From assembly GCA_020064725.1 (NCBI GenBank), contig JAGTWJ010000019.1, forward strand, positions 1,054,001 through 1,118,000: a DNA stretch of 64,000 nucleotides, read 5' to 3'. The stretch is from Drechslerella dactyloides (lineage: Eukaryota > Ascomycota > Orbiliomycetes > Orbiliales > Orbiliaceae). The notes under the pieces are model-generated. The model had not been told where the DNA came from, searched no databases, and worked only from the letters and a program-made list of their open reading frames with translations. The position numbers and the translations under genes are program-made. Of the stretch, positions 45,697 through 56,757 are shown one piece after another (the first letter of the stretch is position 1; each line of letters opens with the position of its first letter).

Positions 45697-47180
45697 TTAC
45701 CAGTCTCCGTTCGCCGCATCCTCCAGGTCATCCACATTCAGCAGTCCCACTCGAACGTCCATGAGCTGTCTCCACACCTTTCGCCTCGTCTGCGTCGGCC
45801 AGTTGGGCGTCTGCCAAATCCTCGACTGCAGCCCACGGCTCTTCGCATTCTTCACCGCCGTCTCCACTGTCTTCAATTGCTTCGGGCTCATCTCCCGTCC
45901 GATATAGCCAACCATCTCTAGCAGACTCGCCGTTGCGAACAGACTGGTCGTATCGTCGTAGAGCGGAGTCTTACCGTCCGCGTCTTTCGGTTCCGAATCC
46001 GTGCCGATGTCCAACAGCGGGGCGTCAACAAAGTAGTCGCGGGGACGGGTTTTGTTGCCCACAACGACTTTCCAAGATGCAGCGCCCGTGCCAATGACGG
46101 TAACAGGCCCGGGGAGGAACACTTTGCCATCCCATTTCGACAGCCAGTTTTTCTCGCGCAAAGGAGCCAATTGGGCTACGACAAGCGGCCATGTGCTTTC
46201 CGCGTCCGTTTTGAGATCCACCCATAGATATAAGGTCTGATGGCACTCCTGGTCGAAGACACCACTAATGTGATATTTGTGTTAGTTTCACACATACATT
46301 CGTAGTACAGACAGAACGCTGGATAGCTACTGGATGTATACACGTACCAGCTGGTCTTGTTAACGTATTTGTTGGTCGGATTCTGCTTTGTCAAGACCTC
46401 CACAATCGGGTTGACGTAGAGGGACTGGAAGGTGCGTTTTGGCGAGAGAGCTGTTTTCTCGTGTCCAACCTGAAGGTGCATCCGCGTTAGACCTCCATCT
46501 GTATCACTGCTCACTGAATTGATTGCTCCGCTAGCTCTCGACATACCAAGAGCTCGCCGTCGATTGCCCAGACGTCCGCCTCCGTCGATATGGCGCCATA
46601 AGAGAGTCCTATAACGCAAGCGTTAGTCTCCCTGAATCTTCCTACATATGCATACTCTATTGCTTGGCTGAACGGAGAACATACCTTGATAGAAAGGCAC
46701 ATCCCGCCAGTAATCGTTATGAGAATGCAGCTTTTTCTGTAGCCGGATTCATTATATCATATTAGCACTCATCTCGCACTCGGTACACTCGATATACACA
46801 AATGCTCCGCATGTCCAACCCTGCATATATGCATTGATACGTACCGGCTCGATACCCCTTGTGAAGCTGGTGGGATAGCTGTCTAGCCCAGTTTTCTGAG
46901 CCCATTGCTCCACATACTGTGCGACATGGCCAAAGGGCTTCCACACTTTCTTGAGCAGTCCGATTTCCGGCTTCGCCGCCACCACGGACGGCGCGAACAA
47001 GAGGTACTGAACGATGAAACCGAAGAGCCTATAAGTCGTGTCCACTCCACAATTAATACCAATACCAAATCGAGTATATCATCGATTGAGCCAAGCTGCC
47101 GCAAACACGACCTGTCATTGAAAATGTGATATCACAAACCCGAGAAGCAGAATATACAAGTGCGTTGACGCAACATGCAT
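45697..47180 (-). CDS. AIM6-like PLC-type phosphodiesterase family protein (342 aa)
   Basis: Six exons: 47180-47140, 47028-46845, 46736-46685, 46608-46547, 46469-46348, 46264-45697; all phases match. The product resembles the fungal 'altered inheritance of mitochondria protein 6' family, which has a PI-PLC/glycerophosphodiesterase-like fold. Seen: an N-terminal hydrophobic segment (HLYILLLGLFGFIVQYLLF, about 7-25) that can be a signal anchor, created by joining exons 1 and 2; HSHNDYW at 79-85 (catalytic-type His); LSYGAISTEADVWAIDGELLVGHE; LYVNPIVEVL; LYLWVDLKTDAE; and the family's C-terminal LLNVDDLEDAANGDW. Length is typical. The donor of intron 1 is GTTTGT, slightly unusual. Biochemical function of AIM6 is not established; a role in mitochondrial inheritance is known only from yeast genetics. 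Confidence 0.88.
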
Positions 47181-48172
47181 CGTAATCGAACCGTTCTCGC
47201 GTAAGAAAAGTCGCAATTGCGCCGGCTATCACAGTAATCGCAAGAGAGGGGTAGATAGGACAACCTACAGCATGATGGAAAGCAGGTACAAAAGATACCC
47301 CTGCGTCGAAAAGCAATCTCTACCGTGCTTTGAGAGTCCAAACGGTAACGCCACCAGCATCCTCAACGCGTACGTCCTCGCCCGGGTTTTTAAATCACGA
47401 CCGCTCGCAGCAGCGGATCCCAGATGACTGACCCACGAACCAGGTCGACTGTTGGGTCGCGACGTACCTGGCCGAACGGCAGGTGGTGAAGACAGGGCTA
47501 GTTACAGCTGAGGTCAAGTCCGGATTACCACATGCATGTATGCATGCAATCAGGCCATGGTGTAGGATACCCGAGCGCAGAGTGGACGTGTGCGATCCTC
47601 GATCAGGACGGTGATGCTGCGCGGCGAATGGCGGAGAGCATGGGCAGTGGAGGGATGAAGGGCATCGGCGCTGGGCTTATGTTTCCGAAGCTGCCTGTTT
47701 GCGACAATGCGGTTTGGCGGGCTGGCTTGGCGGAATGAGGTTCGGGCCGGCACCTGCGAGTTTAACCTCGAGATCCGGCGCTAGAACTGGTTCCGGATTA
47801 CGACACACGAAACACTGTCGCGATAGAATATCGATACGAGGATAGCGCATACCTGGCACTGTTGCCGAGGAAATTGATTCGATGTCCGGAGATCAAGCAC
47901 TGTAGGCTAGTCCATATCCTATCCCTTGTAAGCCGATTCATTCATCTTCAAACTAACTTAATCGATTCACGTCGCGTCTAACCAAAACTTGCCCCGAGAC
48001 TACTGAACATGCACACCTCGAAATAATAGGCCGCAAACACAGGATCGCACCCAACAACCACTAACTCGAAATCATCAACGCGTATACTCATGCTTCTAAA
48101 GTAATGATAACACCGCATTTATAACCATCGCACCAGAACTCCAACGCGCGTTTGCCAATTCATACAATATAA
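47181..48172. other. Intergenic region
   Basis: Upstream of the AIM6-like gene and downstream of the membrane protein gene. No gene seen. Confidence 0.45.
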
Positions 48173-50473
48173 TCAATACACTTCACTTCCCACCGGCGCA
48201 CTATCCCCAACCGCCTTGGAACAGCACGTCGACGACACAGCCAGCCGTTGCAGAAGCGTGCCCACGGCGATGACAACCTGCCTTCTCGTCGCTTGCGGCG
48301 ACCCACAAACCTTCATCACCGTGCAGTCCTTCCTGTCGTCCACCACCGTCCAGATGATCCGCTGGTCAAGGTTGTTTTTCAGCACCCTCTTCGGCTGGCC
48401 GCAGTAGCCGTCCTGCTCTTCCTTCTCGAGCCAGATGCCCTCGCTGGGGAAGACAGTCATCGAGACGTTCATGAACGCGCTTGTGTCGAAGAAGGCGTCG
48501 TTGTTCAGGTCTCTCCAGATGTCGTCGTGCGGGTAGAAAGCGTGTTTGAGGTTGTCGTAGGCCACGATGACAGGGTAGGGAAACAGGACGTTCTCACCGC
48601 CGTCCGGCTGCTTTGCGAGGTCTCTGTCGCTCAGATAGAAGACGTATCCGCGGTGCTTCTTGACGAGGGAAGCGTCAAGGCCGACGCCGTAGGTGGCCAT
48701 GCCTTCGAGATTCATCATGAACTCCTTCTCGAAGCCGCGGCCCTGGTGGTCCTTGAAGATGGCGCGGTTGTAGACATTGTCTCTCTCGGGGTGCAGGCCT
48801 GAGGCGTCAAGCCTGATGTCCCAGCGGGCTTTGTCGCATCCATGAACGAATTGATAGTCGTGGGCAACCATACTCCCACCGATGGTGAGGAATGGCGGAA
48901 TGAGGGTCACGATGGTGGCAAAGATGGCGCCAGCAGCGAGGACGGTCATGCGCCGGCATCTCTTGGCGTAGGGCTTAGGGGTAGGCTCTTCCTGGGTTTC
49001 ATCGGGCTGCCTATCTGCAGGTTCGTTATTGCGAGCCGGCGATTCTTGCGGCGGCTGCGACGACTTCTCATTGATAACAGGCTCGGCGTTCATGCTAGGA
49101 GGCTGGGGACCCAACCATCTCTTCCAGATGGGTGCCGAATTTGAATTGATGGCCGACGGTGCCACTTTCGAATCGTCCGGAGTGGCCTGTGGCTTGACAG
49201 AAGATGACTTTTCAGACGCGGGCTGTTGATCGAGAGCCGCAAGCCGCTGCATCTGCTCGCCGACTTCAGACCAGATAGCCTTGTTCAAGTGACGGAAGGT
49301 CGCCTGTTGGTCGTGGTAAGAGCCATCTCTGACTATCTTTTCGATCGCTTGCGAGCGGTCGGATTCTTGCTCCGATTGTGCGTCTGGGCGGTCCGAAGTA
49401 GAGCGGTGTCCACGTCTACGTCTTGCTGACGACGGCTTGGATACATCACCCTCAGAGCCCTCGCTCGCGCTTCCGGAGGCGTCGCTACCCGCGCTCACGG
49501 ACGAAGCGTCAGATGCCCTGTGCTTAAGCTTAGTGGTTTTCCGCGAAGTCAGCCCGCCCTCTGTTGTTGCATTTTGCTCGCCCTCATCCTCTTCATCCTT
49601 CGGCTTCGGGGCTTTGTTCTCCTTCCTCTTGTCGGCCCTCTTCTTCTCGGCCTTCTTCTTGGCTAGGTCGCCGGCAGATGTTGCAGAATTGGACCATGTC
49701 GTCGTCGAGCTTGCCGCCAGCTCCTCCGGAGCGAAGGGATACGAATCCGCGATTCGTGGAACAGTAACCCCACGAGGCGGGACGTTTGGGAAGGTAATCT
49801 GAGGTCTACTCCTCTCGCTCACTCTCCCAGCAGTAGAATTGATCCCTGTGCCACTTTCGTAGTCCTCGTCTACGTCCGTCGGCTCCTCCATTATCGGCTC
49901 ATGCTCCACGGGGAGCCGATACGCCCCGAACTGTTGCATCTGCCGTCGAGTCCTCCTCGCCGCCGCAAATGTTCCCGAATGCGTCCTCCTCACCGCCGTG
50001 TAAGGATTATTATTCGCAAACCACTCCGTAGACCCGACAGCTCCCCTGGCGGGTCTGCCGCCCGACTCCCAGAGAGTCGCACCGGTAGCCCGGCCTTCTC
50101 CCTCTTCTCGAGCGTTGCTCTGCGTTCTGATCACGCTATTGAATTCCCCCTCGTCGTCCTCCTTCTTCCACTGCTTGCGCAGCCAGCGCAGAGCGTACAT
50201 GCATCCCGTGAGATTGTAGAATCCCGTGATGATGGCCCAAGCGCCTGAGAAGATGCGGAAGATGATGAAACCTACCTTGTCGGTCGTCACGGGGCGGTAG
50301 AAGTGCGGGTCTATGAGGGGTGCCATGTTCAGATGGATCAAGACGATCGAGCAGATGTTAAGGATCACGTAGGTGACTATAACACGGATGGTTTCGTGGA
50401 AACGTTCCTCGGGCGAGGAGCGGTCACGGTAGATGACGCCGTCGTGAAGTCTGCCGACGTATCTCGGTGGCAT
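48173..50473 (-). CDS. Unknown three-TM membrane protein (766 aa)
   Basis: Uninterrupted single-exon frame from MPPRYVGRLHDG. TM segments: about 30-48 (VIVTYVILNICSIVLIHL), 67-94 (GFIIFRIFSGAWAIITGFYNL), and 509-530 (VLAAGAIFATIVTLIPPFLTI). Between the second and third lies about 400 residues of disordered, charged sequence with a Lys-rich block (AKKKAEKKRADKRK) and Ser-rich stretches. The last 235 residues form a folded-looking domain with conserved-type Cys (HGCDK, DGYCGQP, KDCTVMKVC), probably on the non-cytosolic face. Absence of introns in 2.3 kb is unusual for this neighbourhood but not exceptional. I do not recognise the family; organellar or plasma-membrane localisation cannot be told. 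Confidence 0.85.
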   Translation of the reverse strand: MPPRYVGRLHDGVIYRDRSSPEERFHETIRVIVTYVILNICSIVLIHLNMAPLIDPHFYRPVTTDKVGFIIFRIFSGAWAIITGFYNLTGCMYALRWLRKQWKKEDDEGEFNSVIRTQSNAREEGEGRATGATLWESGGRPARGAVGSTEWFANNNPYTAVRRTHSGTFAAARRTRRQMQQFGAYRLPVEHEPIMEEPTDVDEDYESGTGINSTAGRVSERSRPQITFPNVPPRGVTVPRIADSYPFAPEELAASSTTTWSNSATSAGDLAKKKAEKKRADKRKENKAPKPKDEEDEGEQNATTEGGLTSRKTTKLKHRASDASSVSAGSDASGSASEGSEGDVSKPSSARRRRGHRSTSDRPDAQSEQESDRSQAIEKIVRDGSYHDQQATFRHLNKAIWSEVGEQMQRLAALDQQPASEKSSSVKPQATPDDSKVAPSAINSNSAPIWKRWLGPQPPSMNAEPVINEKSSQPPQESPARNNEPADRQPDETQEEPTPKPYAKRCRRMTVLAAGAIFATIVTLIPPFLTIGGSMVAHDYQFVHGCDKARWDIRLDASGLHPERDNVYNRAIFKDHQGRGFEKEFMMNLEGMATYGVGLDASLVKKHRGYVFYLSDRDLAKQPDGGENVLFPYPVIVAYDNLKHAFYPHDDIWRDLNNDAFFDTSAFMNVSMTVFPSEGIWLEKEEQDGYCGQPKRVLKNNLDQRIIWTVVDDRKDCTVMKVCGSPQATRRQVVIAVGTLLQRLAVSSTCCSKAVGDSAPVGSEVY

Positions 50474-51451
50474 TTTGACGGTGATAGCGCAGTCATCAAC
50501 TGCTTTCTTAAATCAGGAGCTGCCGTCCGTTACTCAACGCTCTGAGACTTGGTACTTTGAACAAGTGCTAGCGAGGAACGGTGTATTTTAGCATATATGC
50601 ATGCGCATGGCATCTCCTTTGCAGACCTCCAGGATGTGTAAAGTGGGAGAGTGGACGGGCCGATAGAGAGACCATGCATGGGCAGACCGCGCACGTGGAA
50701 GTATACACTCACCTCCACGTTTCTGCCACGCCGAAGAGAGCTGGCTGTTTAGGTAATCTTCTCAAGTCGATAAAGTATACGAAGGAAACACCGTATTAGC
50801 CACTGCTACCATGGTACCTGCATTGTGGCTGCCGCGTGGTGCATTATCTGTGAGGACAACCGGACTGAACTGGTCGGGGCGCAAGTTGGCTTTGCAAATT
50901 TGATGTAGTTACGTAGCTATAGGTGTCCACCAAACCAGATTTGCTGGCGTGAGAGGTATACAGCTCCGAGCTTAGCACGAAGGTGTCTTCCATGTTTACT
51001 GTTCATTTCTTGGTCAATAAGACTGGCAGTCTGATCTACGAGAAAGTATGATATCTGTATACCAGCTGTAGATTATATGGCGATCTGGAGGTCAAAGTGG
51101 TTGATCAGGCACTGAGGAAGGCGAGAATACTACCTAATTAGAGCGTTATATCGTGGCTGCCAGATCTTAGAGCATACGTATTCGAGCGTCTATACCCGCA
51201 ACGAACCGAAGTAACTAGCTTATGTATACGTACACATGACATTCAAAAAAAAAAAGTGGCTTATGTATACATTACATTTCATGAAAACACCACAGAGTCG
51301 TACACGTGGAGAACAAATGCCATGGTAAATTATGAATTAGATATCTCATAATGCAGATGCCCATGCAATGATGCGGCCCGCCAAGCGCCACCCCCCAAAC
51401 TCCAAGAATGAAATCCCAGGACGCCGAATTAAACCCGGATGTTTTCGAAGA
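50474..51451. other. Intergenic region
   Basis: No gene seen; an A-run (51246-51255) near the downstream gene's 3' side. Confidence 0.45.
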
Positions 51452-52105
51452 TTAGTTGATGATATCGTTAAATATCTGGGCTAGCTTGTCGCCGACAAAG
51501 TTCCCAGCGGGGCCCTCCGCGAGATCTTCGACCGCATCGCCGATGTTCAGTCGTCCACCGGTGGTTGCGGTCTTAGTGCTGGTCTCCGGGTTCTCCGCAG
51601 CGTTGTCCGGCTGCTGAGGCATCGGCACGATCCAAATCATGGGAGTCTGCTCGGATGATTTTGTCTTTGTCACCGTCTCGAATGTCGTAGGCGTGTGGAT
51701 GGTGTTTTCAGAGTCGAAGGCCTCGAAGTATTGCCGCATGATGTTGGTAACCGGCGGCAACTCAGTGGTTGATGTGGACGAGTCCGCCGCGGTGGTGGCA
51801 GTAAAATCGGTCTCCGGGGCGTCAGTGGGGATACTGTCGCTGTCGAGCCACATGTACGTCGTTGAAGTCGAGGTTGTCGTTGTGAATTCCGTTACGGTTG
51901 ACTTTGGCGAGTTTAGAGCGTAATCAAAGGCGCCGGCACCGTTGGGACCAAGGTAAATGTTGGACGGGTAAGTCTTTGGCGGCGGTGCGGGTCCGGCTTT
52001 CAACCTTTTTATCGCCATCATGATGACGAGGATGCAGACGCCAAGGAATACGAGAAAGCTGATGACCAGCACGCAGAATCTGCGTCCAGCAGTTAGTGCA
52101 GGCAT
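51452..52105 (-). CDS. Single-pass membrane protein with Ser/Thr-rich domain (217 aa)
   Basis: Start is the ATG at 52105 (ACAAATATGCC); the open frame continues upstream only from a TTG. Residues 9-33 are one TM helix (RFCVLVISFLVFLGVCILVIMM) flanked by Arg before and Lys-Arg-Lys after. It is followed by Pro/Gly, then a long Ser/Thr-rich stretch (TTTTSTSTTYMW, AADSSTSTTELPP) likely O-mannosylated if lumenal, and a C-terminal segment DAVEDLAEGPAGNFVGDKL. Charge placement could put the basic KRLK side in the cytosol, which would conflict with glycosylation, so topology is open. Cell-wall stress sensors have a comparable Ser/Thr domain but normally a signal peptide and WSC or cysteine motif, absent here. 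Family unknown. Confidence 0.72.
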   Translation of the reverse strand: MPALTAGRRFCVLVISFLVFLGVCILVIMMAIKRLKAGPAPPPKTYPSNIYLGPNGAGAFDYALNSPKSTVTEFTTTTSTSTTYMWLDSDSIPTDAPETDFTATTAADSSTSTTELPPVTNIMRQYFEAFDSENTIHTPTTFETVTKTKSSEQTPMIWIVPMPQQPDNAAENPETSTKTATTGGRLNIGDAVEDLAEGPAGNFVGDKLAQIFNDIIN

Positions 52106-52279
52106 ATTTGTAAAATCTTCGGTTGCCGTGAAGCGTCGGGATAAATCAAATAGAAAGCCTCGGAGGTAGTAGAAAATATAGTCGGCCAAGAGCGCTCGAT
52201 TTGATTTATAACGAATGTATACGAAAACCCGTTTTCGAAGACGAGGAGGTAAGGCCGCTGCTAGGATGCAGAAAGGATC

Positions 52280-52563
52280 CTAGGAAACGAAAGTGAGGCT
52301 GCGGACTAGCCGTAAATGGTAGTGTGAAGAGAAAATGAATGTAGCCTGCACAAGTCGAGGGAATGAAGAAGAGAAAGATGCACCCCTACAGCTCGGACAA
52401 ACGAGCTCCTATTATAGGGCCGGGTGAAAGGGGCACGGCCGGCCGGTTTCGCAGTCATACTCACTGGCCAAATGGTATTAGGAGCCACATAGACGTTGTC
52501 GGGCCCAAATGCTGATAATGTGCTCAGAGATGGTGCCAATATATCAGTCGCCAGATCTACCAT
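52280..52563 (-). CDS. Possible short spliced ORF upstream of the Ser/Thr-rich gene
   Basis: From ATG 52563 the frame reads MVDLATDILAPSLSTL and GPDNVYVAPNTIWP to a canonical CCA/GTGAGT donor at 52464. Joined at GTGCAG/GCTAC (52345), it continues 21 codons to TAG 52280. The frame is open upstream to about 52668 (RPINDQAGENTGISS), so another exon may precede. It lies entirely in the 5' flank of the gene starting at 52105 and may be its spliced 5' leader with an upstream ORF, or a separate small gene. Confidence 0.3.
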
Positions 52564-52669
52564 CGTTGCGCGTGGATGCAGATGAGCACGGTCAATCCGC
52601 CGTGCCACAAACCCGCTCGATATGCCCGTATTCTCGCCCGCCTGGTCGTTGATGGGCCTCACGAGGCTA

Positions 52670-53949
52670 TTAAATCATCACGCAAGGCCAGTGACGTACA
52701 CCCATGAACACACAATTCGTCACACTGCACTGCATGTCAGAAATTCCTCAGCCAAAGACATGCCAACAAAGCTTATCTGAATTATACGAGGCTCGTATAC
52801 AACACATTTATCCTGTTGTATTTTCGCACGGCTGGTGCAACGACGGGGGTACGAGGCAGAGCCAATCACCAGCGTCAGAATGAGTCAAGAGTAAATGACC
52901 AGGCTCGGAAGTAAGTACCGGCGTAGGTTCCATGCTACCTTCCGAAAGCACACAAAAGCTAAGCGTTCGCTGGCATGAGAAACAGGCTATAGTACTGATA
53001 GTATACCTGCTTTTGCGACCAACATACATGTGGTGATTGCTCGAGCCAAAACAAGCCAGTGGGATAGGCTGGCCGCGAACATCGAAGATTCAGATTACGC
53101 TGGCTGCAAGATGGAGGTTTGTAGTATATGTCTATAGCTATAGCATAATCTACTGGTTCGCCGCAATTGGATTTATGTCTGAGACTGGATATCTGGAGTT
53201 TGTAAGGACGGCGTTGAGTCTGTGTAACGTAGCCTCTTTGGGAAGAGCGACTGTGCCAAGTTTCTCTAGGCTGCCCCGGTGTACGCAATCTGTGTACTCC
53301 ACCGACACAGATACCCACATAGTCAGCTAGCTGGGTTTTATGCGGAAGACCATCTCGAATGTAGAATCAAAACATGGAATTTGAATACTAGCAGCGTGCA
53401 GAAGCTGACGATGGGAAAGCGTTGCTGCGGTTTGGTACATGGAATCTCCAGACGAACAGAATCGGAGCCCCTCCCTCACCCAGCGAGCATAAATACAGAG
53501 TACGTGTGTGCGCCATTAAGTGTCATCATTAATAACTTCTATGCTAATTGAACAGTACTACCAATAGCTACTATGGTGCTGCGCCGCCAATATCAGACAT
53601 ACAGACACAAAAAACTCCCTTCGAGTCCCAAGCGCAGAGACGCGGCATTCTGCCTCCCCGTACCCCTCTCAGACGGTCGAATGAATGAATGATGAACGAA
53701 TCGAAAAGACAATATTAGAAAATACACTACTGAAGGGGAAGAAAGCCGCATGCCAAACTATTCACAACATGTATACGTGCCCCGTCGAGGCCCACCCCCC
53801 CTTAAAGAAATTATACACACACACGCACATATGCATATATGCAATGCACGCAGTCCTTTGAACTTCCAAACTTTTGCTCTTGTTCATGAACAATTCGTAT
53901 CGTAAACTCGCAGTGAAATGCACCCTCGATGCACACTCAAACTCAGGCA
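52670..53949. other. Intergenic region
   Basis: No gene seen; CA/CACACA runs near 53813-53832. Confidence 0.4.
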
Positions 53950-55295
53950 TCAGTTATCCCGGTCGATAAACTGCCACCATTTCCTATTGCCCTTCTTCGT
54001 TATAATCTCAGCTTTATCCTCGTCGCTGATCTTCTCCATCGGCAGCCGTTTCAGCGGCGAGCCTTCGATTTTTTTGATCCTTCGTCCCTCGATGCCGATT
54101 ACGACGCCTGCGCCGATGGCGACACCGAACCCTAGCACGATGAACAGCGCCGTGAACCACGACGGCCGGTCGTACCTGTTTATACCCCACATGCCGCCCG
54201 CGAGGATCGCTTGGAAGATTGTGTTCCATACGTAGAACCAGATGACGAGGTCCAGCTTCCACAATTGCGTTGGGCAGGCGTGCTTGCCTGTCCGCGTGCG
54301 AGAGATGGTTCGGTGGGTTTGCGAGGTCAGCTGGGTGGTCATGGATTGCGACAGGTCTTCCTCGTCCGAGCTGTTATAGCGCAGCGGATACGTTCGGGGC
54401 CCCTTGTCGTCCACACGGAACCAGCCTCGGTGGATATTGGCGAGATGGTTCAGCGCGACGGGGTCGTGCTTCATGCGGAAGCGCATTAGGTAGTAGAAAT
54501 CTCTGAAGCGCCAGGGGATCAGACCGAAGCCTGTGACGCAGAAGAGGGCGTTGAGGATCTGCGAGTCGATTTCGATCCAGATGCTGCGGGCGGAGCGCTT
54601 GTCGTCCGCACCGTAGGGGCCTCGCATGGCGGGTGCGGCATTGCAAAGGAGCAGGAAGATCATACCACCCCATGCGACGACGAGCAGAAAGTAGAGGGTT
54701 ATCAGGAAGCCCTGTTTTTGCGAAGAGAATGGTTAGCTGGGTGTCCAAAATTATAAGAATGTCGTCGGGCATGAGAGTAAATGCGTACCATCGGGGTTAG
54801 GAACCATTGCCAGAAGGCCTGGAGAAATCTCTTCGTGGCTTGCCATTTCGTCAATTTGATCTCTTCCTCGCCGGGATATAGCACGCCGGCCGCGATCTCG
54901 TCCGCTGTAAGGATGCGTTTGTCGTCCAGCTCGGACGTGCTATACGGGACGTCTTTGTCGAAGGGCTGGCCGCCAGGCCCGGTCTGCATGTCTTCCTCGG
55001 TGATTGTATTCCGTCTGATGAACTCTCTCCGTTCCTTATGCGCCGCGTGGGCCAGGTCGTCTTTTTCCATGTCGGTTGCCGTCCGGGCCTGCGCAGAGAT
55101 CTCGCCGGCGACCTGGAAGAAGCCGGATGGGATCTGTGCGTCCATCATTGAGATCGAGGCGCGGCGCATGGCCTGGACGATGGAGTTGCTTCGCGTCCGG
55201 GTCAGCGGCGGATTCGTCGGGGCTTCGATCGGCGCGGGAGGAGCCTGCTCGGCCGGCGTCGACGTCGTTTCCAGCGGTGAGATCTGATCTGCCAT
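53950..55295 (-). CDS. DUF2985 family integral membrane protein (422 aa)
   Basis: Exon 1 55295-54789 (MADQISPLETT, start in GCCATGGC reverse context), intron 54788-54712 (77 nt, branch AGCTAAC, ends AAAACAG), exon 2 54711-53950; phase 0. Residues 1-150 are soluble (RTRSNSIVQAMRRASIS; KERREFIRRNTITEED). The conserved block begins with KRFLQAFWQWFLTPM and runs across the intron into GFLITLYFLLVVAWGGMIFLLLCNAAPAM and IDSQILNALFCVTGFGLIPWRFRD, which I recognise as the DUF2985 pattern. Two more TM helices follow near 330-395 (LWKLDLVIWFYVWNTIFQAIL; FTALFIVLGFGVAIGAGVVIG), with a Lys-rich cytosolic tail. The family is fungal and functionally uncharacterised. It is divergent with SEN15 across about 1 kb. 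Confidence 0.85.
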
Positions 55296-56295
55296 GGCTG
55301 CTGCTGCTGCTGGTCGCTCGCGGGCGGCTTTAATGTCGATGTTTGTGAAGGAGCGAGCAGGAAGGCGCGGGGTTCCGTCGCCGTTCCTGGGGCAAAAGCG
55401 GAGAGAGTCGTCGAGAGTCGGCTGATTTGCCGGGCGAGTGATTGACGGGTGAGCGAGGGCGGACGATGGTCTCGTGGTCAGGCCCCTTTCGCGGGCAAGT
55501 GATTCGATGTCGTCTTCGTATTGCAGCGGGCAAACACCACCGCCAACGGAAGCAGAGCGAGTGGCTAGGCGGATGAGGGCGGGATCATGGTCGCGGAAGG
55601 GTATCGAGAGCGAGGACGGGGGTGTATACGTATATAAAGCAGGACAAGGTCTCGGTCTTGGCCGGGTCGGACTGAGGGGAAGCGCGAGGTGTCAACGAGG
55701 TGGCCTGCCAGGCCGCGGTGAAGCTTTAAAGGGCCCTTGGCCAGCGGGTCTTTTCTGCAGAGTAATCAGTCTCCGCCGGATTAGTCTCGCGGGTTCGTGC
55801 TAGCCCGATTGGAGGCTTTACGACGGAGACATCGATGGAATGCGTCTGCGGAGAGTACTAGAGTTACATCCCCGCCGTGCCATCCAATCTTCGGGCCGGC
55901 TTCGCACTTGACGTCTTGGGCGCATCGCGACGGCCGGAAAGGCCTGCGAAATGAAGCTGTCTGGCAGGAATGCAAGGGCCCACGCAATCGGGCGGTGCTC
56001 TTTCCTCGCATTGGCTCTCGCGATGAGGCGGTGGCGCGGCGTCGGGCTCCCAGCTGCCGTCTTGGACTCGCCCAGGCGAAGCGAAGAGTTTTAAGCTTAA
56101 ACCAGCTCTTGATGACGACGCGGCGAAGAAATTTAAAGAAGAGACGACGACGACGAAAACTAACAAGCCGGGTTTCATGGACTGCTAGGCTGTCGTCTCA
56201 GCTGACGCCCTTCGGTTTGGGCGACTTTCACACTCGCACGCCAGTCGGACACTGACACTGGCGCCGGCCTCCAATTTGCTCGAAACACCATCGCC
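55296..56295. promoter_or_regulatory. Bidirectional promoter between DUF2985 gene and SEN15
   Basis: One kilobase separates two divergent starts. The DNA is GC-rich on the DUF2985 side and A/G-rich just before the SEN15 side (GACGACGACGAAAAC). No gene of its own is supported; the frames at 55781-56255 look like chance. Confidence 0.45.
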
Positions 56296-56757
56296 ATGGC
56301 GTCCGATCCAGATCCGGACCATCTGGCGAATCTGCGCAACCTTCGCTCCGTTGTCGAGGATAACCTGCGACTGCAGCACTACTGGACCGACCTGACGATG
56401 CTCGACACCGTCGCAGACGTCCAGGGCGGTAACATTGACGGCGGTTCTGACGCCCCCCTCCTTCGGCCCATGATCCACGGCCGGCCACCCGAACAACTTT
56501 ACGACCCCGAACATGCTGCCTCCAACAGCTCGACAGGCAAGGCGCCGAAGCCAACTCCAGAGCTCGAATACGTCTTCCCCGTTCACATCGACGAATTGTT
56601 CTCCCTGCGCAAATGGGCTGCAGTATTCGACTCCCTGCCGAAGCCGCATGAGGGGGCCGAACGTCGGAAGCGCATCGTTGTGGCAGTCGTATCCGGAGAC
56701 AGCACCGTCGTCTACTATATCATGCACGATGGAATAGTCAAGCCTCGCCAGAACTGA
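56296..56757 (+). CDS. SEN15: tRNA-splicing endonuclease subunit Sen15 (153 aa)
   Basis: Intronless. Sen15 is a structural subunit of the heterotetrameric tRNA-splicing endonuclease (with Sen2, Sen34 and Sen54) that excises introns from pre-tRNA. Evidence: N-terminal LRSVVEDNLRLQHYWTDLTML, the linker PLLRPMIHGRPPEQLY, EYVFPVHIDELFSLRKWAAVFDSLP, KRIVVAVVSGDSTVVYYIMHDGIVKPRQN at the end, which is the typical fungal Sen15 C-terminus. No catalytic His/Lys triad is expected in this subunit and I see none. Start at ATG 56296 (CGCCATGGCG). Length is in the family range. Confidence 0.93.
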   Translation: MASDPDPDHLANLRNLRSVVEDNLRLQHYWTDLTMLDTVADVQGGNIDGGSDAPLLRPMIHGRPPEQLYDPEHAASNSSTGKAPKPTPELEYVFPVHIDELFSLRKWAAVFDSLPKPHEGAERRKRIVVAVVSGDSTVVYYIMHDGIVKPRQN

